From Sandaracinaceae bacterium (lineage in GTDB: Bacteria; Myxococcota_A; Polyangia; Polyangiales; Houyiibacteriaceae), in the NCBI GenBank assembly GCA_016706685.1, contig JADJJE010000015.1, positions 124,001 through 188,000 of the forward strand: DNA of 64,000 bases, in the 5' to 3' direction. Positions 35,976 to 44,559 of the stretch are shown piece by piece. Position numbers and translations under genes: made by a program. The notes under the pieces were generated by a model. That model was not told the DNA's origin. It made no database searches and was given only the letters and a program-made list of their open reading frames with translations. Numbering within the stretch: the stretch's first letter is position 1; each line of letters starts with the position of its first letter.

Positions 35976-38900
35976 TCAGATGGGGGGCGGCATGGTCAGC
36001 ACCGTCACGAGGGGCAGGGCCAGGAGATTTCCTGGCCATGAGACGCCTCCCCCCCAGCAGTGGGCTACGCCGCCGGCGTCGATGCCGCACGTGCGCGAGC
36101 CCGAGGATTCGATGTGGATGAGCTCGAGCCCGAACGCAGCCGGTGTCGGTGTCGGTACCGACACGACACTGACGATGCCGAGCTGTGTGTTCGAGTTGGG
36201 GCCCCAGCCCACCCAGGTGCCATCCAGACGCCGCGCGAGACATCCGGAACGGCACACCAACCTGTCGGCGTCGGTGAGACCCGCCACCAAGATCGGCGTG
36301 CTCGTGTCGGCCGAGCTCCCGTTTCCGAGGGCATGGCCGCTGCCACTTCCGAAGCACAGCACGCGTCCGTCGCTGCGCAGTGCGCACGTCGACGAGGACC
36401 CCGTCGCCACGTGGGTGATGTCGGTGAGGAAACCAACCCCGCCAACGCCGACAACGCGCTGCGGCGTATTCCAGATGCCCGAAGTCGATCCCTGCCCGAG
36501 CCGCCCGTACGACGCGCTGCCCCAGCAGTAGACGTCCCTGTCTGCGGTGACACCACAGGTGTGCTCCGGGCTGAGGGACAAAGACGTGAACGTGAGTCCG
36601 CCGCTCACCGCCACGGGGGTGGCGCTGCAGCCGTTGGTGCCGTTGCCGCAGACTCCAGACGTGCCGCCTCCCCAACACCACGCCGCGCCGCCGGTGTCGA
36701 GGGCGCACGTGCGCTGCGAATTGTTGTAGCTCATTCCACCCACGAAGACCTGCGTCGCCGGCCCCATGGCAGAAGCGTCCACGACCAGGGGCACCCGCGA
36801 GCCGGAGGTCGCCGCGACGTTGCCGGCGACGCCACCTCCCCAGCACCGCACCGTCCCGACGTCGTCCAGCGAGCACGCGCGCGTCTCGCTCCGCTCGACC
36901 TGCGTGATGCCGTTCGGCGTCAGCACTTGCGGCAGGTAGCGCGTCAGGCCATCGGCGAAGCCCGCTGTGTTCCCCTCGCCCCAGCACTGCAGCCCCGCGT
37001 CGTCGATGGCGCACGAGGCCCCGTCGCCGAGCGCGATTGCCGTGACGTTCGAGAGGCCGAGCGGGATGTGGGGGCTGGTGCCGTCGCGTGGGCCGTCGCC
37101 GAGCTTGGGTTCGTGGGGCGAGCCCCAGCACGTGACCTCGTCGCCCGCGAGCCCGCAGCAGACGTACTGGCCGCAGTGGATGGCGCTCGGCAGACGCGTG
37201 AGGGGGACCGTCATCGCCACGCTGGCGGCCACCGCACCCGCGGGCCGAATCGTCTCCCCGAAGCTGGCCGCAGCGCTGCTTCCCCAGCACGACACCGTTC
37301 CGTCCTGGAGCGCGCATCCCAGGCTGTACCCGAGTGTCACCGCGTCAGCGCCACCGGGCACGGACAGGGCTGTGGGGCTCAGCAGGTGGCCGGCCCCGCC
37401 CGTGCCTGCGCTCGTGGCACGTCCCCAGCATGACCAGCCCGATGCTTGCCGTGCACAGACTGCGTTGCTGCGGTGGTCCGCCGCCAGCTCGAGCACGCCA
37501 GTCAAGCTCGCTCGAACCGGGACCAGCGAGGACATGGTCACGCCGTCGCCGGTGGCGCCATAGCCCCAACAATAGACATGCCCGTGGCCGGTTCGAGCGC
37601 ACGCCCCGCCGTCGCTCACCTGCAGCTCCACCACGCCTGCCAGGCTGGGCACGCGCGTGGGCGTGGGGGTGACCGTGGTGTGCCCCAGCCCCAGCTGACC
37701 TTCGTCGTTGTCGCCCCAACACCACACCTCGCCGCTCGACTTCAAGGCGCAGGTGTGCAGGACGCTTGCTTCCACGGCCAGCACCTCGCCGAGTCCGAGC
37801 GGGGTGGCGAGGCCGGCGACGGACGCCGTGTGGCCGACGCCGAGCTGGCCGTAGTTGTTGGTTCCCCAGCAGCGCACCGTGCGGTCGGCCAAGCGCACGC
37901 ACGTGTGGGAGTATCCAGAGCTCAGTTGCTCCACGCCGCTCAGGGTGGACAAGCGCTCGGGCACGTACATCCCGGTGTCGCCCCAGCACGCGACCTCGCC
38001 GTCCGTGAGCACCAGGCACGTTTGGTTGGCTCCGACCGAGAGGCGCTGACCGGACAGGCATCCGAGGTCGCACGTGTCGTCCCGCCCGCACACGTCGGTG
38101 CCGCTCTCGTCGGTCTGCCCGTCGCAGTCCTCGTCGATGGCGGAGCAGAACTCGGCGGCGCCGCCGTGGATGGTGGCGTTGGCTTCGTTGCAGTCGTCAG
38201 CCGGGAAGGTGCCGGCCTCGGCCGAGCTGCACGTGGCGCCGATGGGAGCGTGGCCATCGTCGTCGACATCCTCGTCCGTGGACACGCCGCCGGGGGTCGC
38301 CACCATCGAGCAGTTGTTGTCCACGCGGTCGCATAGCTCAGCGGCACCGGGGTAGATCGATGGGTTGGTGTCGTCGCAGTCGCCCGGCACCGCGCTGTAG
38401 CCCAGTGGCGGGTCGCACGTGGTGGACGTTGTCGGCTCAGCAGAGTTGCCCACGCCGTCGTCATCGAGGTCGCGGTAGAACGTGTAGCTCGTGCTCTGCT
38501 CGTCAATCGTGGTGTCGCAGTCGTTGTCGAGCCCGTCGCACAGCTCGGTGCCAAAGGGCCGCACGTCGCGCTCGAGGTCGTCGCAGTCGCCGGCGCTCGA
38601 GGCCCAGCCCTCCGGGCGTGCGCAAGCCTGAACGGGAGTCGCGCTCTCGTCGCCCGCCAGGTCCATGTCCACGTCGGGCCAGTAGGGCTCGAGGCTCAAG
38701 TTCTCGTCCACGCTTCCGTCGCAGTCGTCGTCCACGACGTTGCAGGTCTCGGCCTGCCCGGGCTTGATCATGCCCGTGGCGTCGTTGCAGTCGAGGCCGC
38801 GCACGGTGCCCGCCGTGGCGTCGTAGACCACCGCGATGCCGCATGCGGGTGATGGTGCTTCGGTGACCTCGTTGGCGCACACGGCGCTGAGGAAGAGGTC

Positions 38901-39335
38901 CTGGTCGGCGTCCAGCGTCCCCACGGTGCAGGGGTCGCAGTCTTCGTCGTGGCTGGTCAGGTCGCAGACCTCGTTGTTCCCCGGAAAGCGCTGGTCGTCG
39001 TCGTCGTCGCAGTCGTCGCCGCCGCACGCCGCGTCGGGGTGCCCGTCGCCGTCTGCGTCTTCGCAGCCCGTTTCGCACATGTCCGTGGCTTCATCGCAGC
39101 TCGCGGCTGCACACGGCAGCGCGCCCAGCAGGCAGCCGTTGGCAAGCGCGTCCGGGCTGCTGGGCATGCACAGCTCGGGGCCCGTGCAGAACAGCTCGTC
39201 ATCGCAGTCCGCGTGACTGGTGCAGGGCGTCACCACGCTGGCGTCCCCCGCAGGTGTTCCAGGGCTGCCGCAGCCCGCGTACAAGCTCGTCAGCGCAGCG
39301 GCCATCATCCAAGCGGGGGCGGTCCTGATGCTCAT
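35976..39335 (-). CDS. MopE/RCC1-repeat lipoprotein
   Basis: 1,119 residues from the ATG at 39335 with a GAAGGG ribosome site. The lipobox is SLYAGC (Cys about residue 22). Residues about 30-420 are Cys/Asp-rich MopE-type metal-binding repeats, each with DGDGHPD- or DCDD-type acidic loops and D(N/D)DCDG-x-x-DE signatures. The remaining 700 residues are RCC1-like blades of about 50-60 residues (HTCVRLADRTVRCWGTNNYG, CALKSSGEVWCWGDNDEGQL), each with paired Cys. It is probably an outer-membrane-anchored propeller that binds calcium or a ligand. It precedes two Ser/Thr kinase genes by 64 nt, so it may be their sensory or output partner. Confidence 0.87.
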   Translation of the reverse strand: MSIRTAPAWMMAAALTSLYAGCGSPGTPAGDASVVTPCTSHADCDDELFCTGPELCMPSSPDALANGCLLGALPCAAASCDEATDMCETGCEDADGDGHPDAACGGDDCDDDDDQRFPGNNEVCDLTSHDEDCDPCTVGTLDADQDLFLSAVCANEVTEAPSPACGIAVVYDATAGTVRGLDCNDATGMIKPGQAETCNVVDDDCDGSVDENLSLEPYWPDVDMDLAGDESATPVQACARPEGWASSAGDCDDLERDVRPFGTELCDGLDNDCDTTIDEQSTSYTFYRDLDDDGVGNSAEPTTSTTCDPPLGYSAVPGDCDDTNPSIYPGAAELCDRVDNNCSMVATPGGVSTDEDVDDDGHAPIGATCSSAEAGTFPADDCNEANATIHGGAAEFCSAIDEDCDGQTDESGTDVCGRDDTCDLGCLSGQRLSVGANQTCLVLTDGEVACWGDTGMYVPERLSTLSGVEQLSSGYSHTCVRLADRTVRCWGTNNYGQLGVGHTASVAGLATPLGLGEVLAVEASVLHTCALKSSGEVWCWGDNDEGQLGLGHTTVTPTPTRVPSLAGVVELQVSDGGACARTGHGHVYCWGYGATGDGVTMSSLVPVRASLTGVLELAADHRSNAVCARQASGWSCWGRATSAGTGGAGHLLSPTALSVPGGADAVTLGYSLGCALQDGTVSCWGSSAAASFGETIRPAGAVAASVAMTVPLTRLPSAIHCGQYVCCGLAGDEVTCWGSPHEPKLGDGPRDGTSPHIPLGLSNVTAIALGDGASCAIDDAGLQCWGEGNTAGFADGLTRYLPQVLTPNGITQVERSETRACSLDDVGTVRCWGGGVAGNVAATSGSRVPLVVDASAMGPATQVFVGGMSYNNSQRTCALDTGGAAWCWGGGTSGVCGNGTNGCSATPVAVSGGLTFTSLSLSPEHTCGVTADRDVYCWGSASYGRLGQGSTSGIWNTPQRVVGVGGVGFLTDITHVATGSSSTCALRSDGRVLCFGSGSGHALGNGSSADTSTPILVAGLTDADRLVCRSGCLARRLDGTWVGWGPNSNTQLGIVSVVSVPTPTPAAFGLELIHIESSGSRTCGIDAGGVAHCWGGGVSWPGNLLALPLVTVLTMPPPI

Positions 39336-39473
39336 GCTGTGCCCTTCACTCGCCCTCGCGCGAGTCACGTGTTGGCCCCAGTGTATCCACATGGGCGGGG
39401 ATCTTGGCCAGGACTCTCCTGCTCTGCGGGGTACGCAGCTCCCTCACGTTCCTCCCCACGTGCGAGGGTGAGT

Positions 39474-40511
39474 TCACTCGTCCTCGTCGAAGGAGCCCGG
39501 GTCCACGTCGGCCATCTCGGTGGGCGGGATGCCCCGAAAGCGGCTGCCGGGCGCCACCAAGTTCTCCACGAAGCCGATGCCCTCACGGTCACCCCAGCGG
39601 AAGCGGCTGTGCTGCTCGTACCACATGGCGGCTTCCTGCGCGGCGTCCATGGCCTCCTCGTCGCGCTCGTCCCAGTCGTCGGGCAGTGGCGCCAGCACCA
39701 CCGACCCGATCTCCTCCACGTCGATGACGTGCTGCACGCCGTCCACCGTCTCGAAGCGCAGGCGCCGGCGCTTGGCGCGCTTCCGGTGGGGCTCGTGCAG
39801 CTCGAGGATGTCGTGCTCGAAGCTGCGGATGGGCGTGACCTGCCCGGCCGTCGTGGTGATGGCGCCGTCCACATAGAGCGGCTTTCCGTCCTGGTCTTCC
39901 TGCAGCCAGAGGTTCACGCAGGCGTCGTCGAACTGCGCGTTGAGCCACGTGTAGAAGGGCAGGGCGGTCCAGCGGCGCACGCCCCAGCTGCGGTTCTTGT
40001 GGCCAATCGGGTCCACGAAGCGGTGCTCCCCGATGCGCACCTCGCCCGTGAACTGCGAGCTGGTGGTCAGGTGCTCCATGTCGATGATGGGGTCCGGATC
40101 GCCCGCCAGGAACACGTGCTTGAAGTGGTAGCTGGGGCAGCGCGGGCGCCACACCAGGTCCGCCAGCAGGCCCACCTCGGCGTCTTCGAAGTGCAGCTTC
40201 CACTCCTGGTGCGGCGTCACGATCTCGAAGCGGTTCTCGCCCACCGTGATCACGCGTCCCGTGGATTCCTCCAGCTTCTGGAACCAGATGCTGCGCACGT
40301 GGCGCGTGCCCACCCGCGCGAACACCGCCGAGCGCAGCAGGTTGCGGTGCGGGAACACTTCGAGCGTGGCGAAGATGCTCAGCTCGCCCGCGCGGTCCGT
40401 GATGAAGAAGTACGTGGCGTCGTCGAAGTCGCGGTGCGGGTGCGACGCCTCGCGCAGGGTCTTCGCGTCCTGGTGGATGGGGTAGTCGTCCAGCTCTCCG
40501 ATGCGGCGCAT
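39474..40511 (-). CDS. CrtC/AttH-like lipocalin-fold protein (DUF7064/7065 type)
   Basis: 345 residues from the ATG at 40511 (MRRIGELDDYP); a longer frame from 40547 is less likely. Two beta-rich halves contain HRDFDDATYFFITD, a central DPIGHKNRSWGVRRW and WLNAQFDDACVNLWLQED. The layout resembles hydroxyneurosporene synthase (CrtC) and related lipocalin-like hydratases; bacterial members are often annotated only as DUF7064/DUF7065. The reaction is unknown; hydration or isomerisation of a lipid or terpenoid is the main hypothesis. Confidence 0.72.
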   Translation of the reverse strand: MRRIGELDDYPIHQDAKTLREASHPHRDFDDATYFFITDRAGELSIFATLEVFPHRNLLRSAVFARVGTRHVRSIWFQKLEESTGRVITVGENRFEIVTPHQEWKLHFEDAEVGLLADLVWRPRCPSYHFKHVFLAGDPDPIIDMEHLTTSSQFTGEVRIGEHRFVDPIGHKNRSWGVRRWTALPFYTWLNAQFDDACVNLWLQEDQDGKPLYVDGAITTTAGQVTPIRSFEHDILELHEPHRKRAKRRRLRFETVDGVQHVIDVEEIGSVVLAPLPDDWDERDEEAMDAAQEAAMWYEQHSRFRWGDREGIGFVENLVAPGSRFRGIPPTEMADVDPGSFDEDE

Positions 40512-40618
40512 GGCGCGAGGGTGCCTTCGACGCGCGAGCCGCGGCAAGCCTCGGGTGCGTGCGCTTCCTGCCCGAGGACCCCTTGACGGGTGTCGAGCGT
40601 TCGAGGCAAGACGGCGGA

Positions 40619-41410
40619 ATGCTCTCGCTCTCGCTCGCCGAGTTCCCGTCGCTCTCGACCGAGGAGCGCCTCGCGCTGGGTCGTCAGCTGGCCCACACCC
40701 TCGGCCCCGCGTGGGCGGCGAGCGGAGAGCTGGTGGGCTCCTCCCAGATGATCGAGCTGGTGCACCAGAGTGGCGTGGCGTTCGTGGTCGTAGGCCGGGC
40801 GCGCTTCGAGCGAGGCCTGCGGGATGCGGAGCGCGACGCGCTGATCACCGCCATGCTCGGCCCGCAGGGGGAGGACGAGGCCGAACTCGACCTGGAAGCG
40901 GAGCGCAGGTTCATGGCGCGGCAGATTCCCCCCAACGCGATGGCACCCGAGCTCGTCGAGGTCCCCGCGTTCCTCATCAGCCGTGAGCCGCTCTCGGTGG
41001 CCCGCGCGGCCAGCCTCGGCACGAGCCCGCTGCAGGATCTCGGCTATCCCGAAGCGCTCGCCGACGCCTCCGAGTGGGGCGCATTCACCATGGACCTGCC
41101 CGATGGACTTCGGATGCCGACCGAGGACGAGTGGGAGCTCGTCGCGCGCGAGGGCGGACCGGGGTCCTGGATCGTCCCTGTGCCGCCGGACGGCTTTCCG
41201 GGCATGTGGCCACCCGCAGAGATCTTCGCCCTCGAGAACGCGTTGGGCCTCCGTGCCATGGCCGTCAGCCAGGTCTTCGCGAATGGCTATCGGCGTGGCA
41301 TCGGCGACGGTCGCGGCAACTGGGGCGGCTCGAGCGGCAACGCCGAGCTCCATGCGGCCGCGCGCTGGCCCGAAGGCTTCGGAGCATCACGGCTTGCACG
41401 CAGCTTGTGA
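40619..41410 (+). CDS. Formylglycine-generating-enzyme-like (FGE-sulfatase domain) protein, degenerate
   Basis: 263 residues from the ATG at 40619 (a frame from 40559 is open). A first half without known domain is followed by an FGE-like core: EVPAFLISREPLSVARAASL, LPDGLRMPTEDEWELVAREG (the LPTEAEWEYAARGG motif), a GRGNWGGSSGNAELHAAARW segment and an Arg-containing end. No Cys pair of true FGE is present, so sulfatase maturation is unlikely; such domains also serve as sugar- or protein-binding accessory modules. Divergent from the CrtC-like gene. Confidence 0.65.
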   Translation: MLSLSLAEFPSLSTEERLALGRQLAHTLGPAWAASGELVGSSQMIELVHQSGVAFVVVGRARFERGLRDAERDALITAMLGPQGEDEAELDLEAERRFMARQIPPNAMAPELVEVPAFLISREPLSVARAASLGTSPLQDLGYPEALADASEWGAFTMDLPDGLRMPTEDEWELVAREGGPGSWIVPVPPDGFPGMWPPAEIFALENALGLRAMAVSQVFANGYRRGIGDGRGNWGGSSGNAELHAAARWPEGFGASRLARSL

Positions 41411-41516
41411 GCGCAGCCAGTGCGCGACCGTGGGTCCGCCGCATCCGTCGGCGGGCGGCCCGGGCGCCAGAAGCTGCTAGACCGTGGGCCTGCCGTCCCT
41501 GCCTCTGCCGGAACCC

Positions 41517-42491
41517 ATGAGCGCCTCCCCCAAAGACCCCAACGCGCAGCCTGCTCCGGGCACGCTGCAAGAGCTGTTTCCCGCGCTAGCCCGGCCCACG
41601 CCCGCGCTGCCGCTCGAGCCGCTGCATGCGCGCGTGCTCACCGTGCTCGAGCCGGCAGGCGCAGCGCTGGTGCTCACCTGCTGGCGCAACCCGGGCGGCG
41701 CTGCGGGTCTGCACGCGGGCCTGCGCCCCAAGGTGGAGGCCGCGCTGGTGGCGGAGCTGTCGCGTCCGGCGTCCGAGCTGGTGGAGCTCACGCACGAGCT
41801 GCGCTTCCTGCGCCTCGCCGTGTTCGACGAGATTGGTGGAGACGTGCCCGGCGCGCTGCGGGCCTTCGGGCTGCAGCCGGTGTCGCTCGACGCCGTGCGT
41901 GAAAGCGGTGGCTGGCGCGAGGCGCTGGCGCACCTGCGCGGCGAGGCCCAGCGGCACGGCCACGTGGTGCCCGACGAGCCGCTCATGGCCTTCGAGGCCG
42001 ACATCCTGCTGCCCGGGCGCACAGCCAGCGGTATCGCCGCGCTCGAGCAGGCGCTGCGGCAGCGCCTGGGCGATGAGATCTTCGGCGTGCGCCCCGGCGC
42101 GCTGTACGCCCACCTGGCGGCGCTCACCCCACAGCACTTGGGCCTCACGCTCACGCCCACCTGCGAGGGCCTCGCCGCGCTCGAGCACGAGTTGATGTCG
42201 CTGGCTCCGGGCCCCATTCGCCTGATTCCCCCCGCCATCTTCCAGGCGCTCTGCGACTTCGTGGCCGTCATCGCCGCGCGCGAGTTCCAGCGCCGCGTGG
42301 AGTGGGCCCCGAGCGACCCGGACGAGCTGGGCCTCTGCCCGCCGCCGCTGGTGCGCGCGCACCTCGACGGGGCGTGGGTGCACATTCCCCTCGGGCTTCA
42401 CCTCCTGCGCTGGTGCGTCATGCCCGTGCAGCCGGGCGAGGTGGTCCCGCCGCTCTGCGACTGGGTGCTGGACCAGTTCGGGCAGCGCTGA
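41517..42491 (+). CDS. Unrecognised cytoplasmic protein
   Basis: 324 residues from the ATG at 41517 (a GTG at 41484 would add eleven). No signal peptide or membrane helix. Helix-rich with Leu/Ala and Glu patterns (AALVAELSRPASELVELTHE, GIAALEQALRQRLGDEIFGV, AALEHELMSLAPGPIRLIPP) and a compact C-terminus (PPPLVRAHLDGAWVHIPLGL). I cannot assign a family. Its stop is 7 nt before a small HTH-like gene on the same strand, suggesting a two-gene unit. Confidence 0.6.
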   Translation: MSASPKDPNAQPAPGTLQELFPALARPTPALPLEPLHARVLTVLEPAGAALVLTCWRNPGGAAGLHAGLRPKVEAALVAELSRPASELVELTHELRFLRLAVFDEIGGDVPGALRAFGLQPVSLDAVRESGGWREALAHLRGEAQRHGHVVPDEPLMAFEADILLPGRTASGIAALEQALRQRLGDEIFGVRPGALYAHLAALTPQHLGLTLTPTCEGLAALEHELMSLAPGPIRLIPPAIFQALCDFVAVIAAREFQRRVEWAPSDPDELGLCPPPLVRAHLDGAWVHIPLGLHLLRWCVMPVQPGEVVPPLCDWVLDQFGQR

Positions 42492-42498
42492 GGCGGCC

Positions 42499-42714
42499 GT
42501 GCCACTCGACCCGAACGACCTGATCCCGGACGTGCGCGACGGCCTCACGCGCGTGGAGCGCGTGATCCTGTTCTGCCTTCACGAGACCCAGAAGGAGTTC
42601 CCGGGCCGCAACGTGCCCACGGCCACGCTCTACGGGCGCGTGGTGGAGCACATCGACATCAGCGTGCCGCAGTTCCAGCGGGTGCTGCAGCGGCTGACCG
42701 GCCGCGGGGTGTAG
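42499..42714 (+). CDS. Small helical protein, possibly winged-helix-like
   Basis: 71 residues from a GTG 7 nt after the previous stop. Predicted helices (GLTRVERVILFCLHETQKEF, VGRVVEH-type middle, VPQFQRVLQRLTGRGV) resemble a short HTH, but a wing is not clear. Cotranscribed with the unrecognised gene upstream and convergent with ppk2. Confidence 0.5.
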   Translation: MPLDPNDLIPDVRDGLTRVERVILFCLHETQKEFPGRNVPTATLYGRVVEHIDISVPQFQRVLQRLTGRGV

Positions 42715-42741
42715 CGCACCCAGGCTGGCCGGCGCCGCGGC

Positions 42742-43896
42742 TCAGCCTTGTCCCGTCGAGTCCAGCTGGTCGTCGCTCTGCACCGAGACCAGCGCGGGCC
42801 GCCCCACCACCAGCGGGTCCACCGCGCCCACTGCGGCCAGGTCCTTGTTGGCGTACGGCAAGCGGTGCAGCAGGTAGCGCATGGCGTTCAGGCGCGCGCG
42901 CTTCTTGCAGTCGCTCTTCACCACGGTCCACGGTGCGTCCGAGGTGTCGCAGTGCAGGAACATGGCCTCCTTGGCGCGGGTGTAGTCGTCCCACTTGTCG
43001 AGCGACGCCACGTCCACCGGGCTCAGCTTCCACTGCTTGAGCGGGTGCGCCTCGCGCTCCTTGAACCGGCGCCGCTGCTCGGCCTGGCTCACCGAGAACC
43101 AGAACTTGATGAGGTGCACGCCGCTGCGCACCAGGTGCCGCTCGAACTCGGGCGCCTGCCGCATGAACTCGTCGTACTCCTGGTCCGTGCAGAAGCCCAT
43201 CACGCGCTCCACGCCCGAGCGGTTGTACCAGCTGCGGTCGAACAGCACGATCTCGCCGCGCGTGGGCAGGTGCTGGATGTAGCGCTGGAAGTACCACTGG
43301 CCCCGCTCCACGTCGCTGGGCTTCTCGAGGGCTACCACGCGCGCACCGCGCGGGTTCAGGTGCTCCATCATGCGCTTGATGGCGCCGCCCTTGCCGGCCG
43401 CGTCGCGCCCCTCGCACAAGATGACCACGCGCTGGCCCGTCTCCTTCACCCAGGCCTGCAGCTTGAGCAGCTCCACCTGCAGGCGGTACTTCTCCCGCTC
43501 GTAGCGCTTCCGGCTCAGCAGGTTCTTGTAGGGGTAGCGGCCGTCGCGCCACTTGGGGTGCAGCTCGGTGTCCGGGTCCACGCCCAGGGTGGTCGGGCTC
43601 TCGGTCTCCCGGTCGAACAGGGCCTTGCGCAGGGCCTTGGCTTCATCGGGGGATGCGCCGGCGATCAGCGCCCGAAGCTGCGCCACGGCCTCGGCATCCG
43701 TGAGCAACCCACGGCTGTCCTTGGTGAGCACGTCTCGCACGACCTCGGCCTGCTGCGTGTGCGTCCGCAGTGTGCCGCGGGCCACGCGCTCCGCCGAGGC
43801 AGGGCCCACCACGGTGTCGCCGGACGCCACGGCTCTCGGACGCCGTGCTCGGGCCGGTGCGGGGGGAGATGTTGGACGGGTGGTCTTGCGGGCCAT
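42742..43896 (-). CDS. ppk2: Polyphosphate kinase 2
   Basis: 384 residues from an ATG with a strong GGAGGAA ribosome site. After a basic Pro/Ala N-terminal stretch (1-100) the PPK2 core shows Walker A in CEGRDAAGKGGAIKRMM, the catalytic DRSWYNRSGVERVMGFC (lid/Walker B region) and KLSPVDVASLDKWDDYTRAK. This is the class with a single PPK2 domain. It transfers phosphate between polyphosphate and nucleoside diphosphates. Possible link to envelope stress or energy storage; no operon partner. Confidence 0.93.
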   Translation of the reverse strand: MARKTTRPTSPPAPARARRPRAVASGDTVVGPASAERVARGTLRTHTQQAEVVRDVLTKDSRGLLTDAEAVAQLRALIAGASPDEAKALRKALFDRETESPTTLGVDPDTELHPKWRDGRYPYKNLLSRKRYEREKYRLQVELLKLQAWVKETGQRVVILCEGRDAAGKGGAIKRMMEHLNPRGARVVALEKPSDVERGQWYFQRYIQHLPTRGEIVLFDRSWYNRSGVERVMGFCTDQEYDEFMRQAPEFERHLVRSGVHLIKFWFSVSQAEQRRRFKEREAHPLKQWKLSPVDVASLDKWDDYTRAKEAMFLHCDTSDAPWTVVKSDCKKRARLNAMRYLLHRLPYANKDLAAVGAVDPLVVGRPALVSVQSDDQLDSTGQG

Positions 43897-43983
43897 GAAG
43901 GTTCCTCCGGGGGAGTGATGATGGCATCACCCATCCGTCCGAGCTTGCGCTGGGTCAATGCCTCCCGCGAAAAGCGCCGCGCT

Positions 43984-44391
43984 TCAGCGCGTCATGATGG
44001 CGATGCACGGGCGGAGGCACGTCTCCCAGGCGGCCCCCGTGACGTGGTCGAAGTGCGGGTCACACTCCCCAGCGGCCTGCACCAAAGCAGCGAGCCACTG
44101 GTCGTAGAACTCGGCCTTGATGTCCAAGCCGCGCTCTCCGTGCGAGCGCGCGATGGTGGCCAGGTGCTCCATGCCGTCGGAGAAGCCACCCGCCGCCCGC
44201 GCCACCAGGTAGAGCGAACCCCGCAGCACGCTGCGCTGGCGGTTCATGTCCACCCCCGCGAAGCGGGCCGCCACGGCGTCGCTGCTCTTCAGGAAGATGT
44301 CGTAGAAGCGCTCGAGGAAGGTCTCGCTCGCCGCGCACCGAAAGAGGCTGTTCTCGAACGTGGTGTAGGTGGCGGGGTCGATGGCCGACAT
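43984..44391 (-). CDS. Globin
   Basis: 135 residues from the ATG at 44391 with GGAG upstream; in-frame ATGs at 44418 and 44478 give longer options. The fold pattern is FLERFYDIFLKSSDAVAARF (helix A-C) and a putative proximal His in LATIARSHGERGLDI, with FYDQWLAALVQAAGECD in the G/H helices. Single-domain globin, likely binding oxygen or NO. The 168 nt upstream hold no clear element. Confidence 0.8.
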   Translation of the reverse strand: MSAIDPATYTTFENSLFRCAASETFLERFYDIFLKSSDAVAARFAGVDMNRQRSVLRGSLYLVARAAGGFSDGMEHLATIARSHGERGLDIKAEFYDQWLAALVQAAGECDPHFDHVTGAAWETCLRPCIAIMTR

Positions 44392-44559
44392 CGTGAGGCG
44401 CTCCGGGGGAGGCCCCATGCTCGCACGGCTTGCCGTTCGCATGCTATCGGCACTGTGACGAGGCGCCGCGGGGTGCACCCCGGCAGCGGAACGTGAGAGG
44501 GCCCGAGCCGCTCGCAGTCGAGGCGGCCCAGGCCCTTCCGAGCGGTCTGAGCAGGGCGC

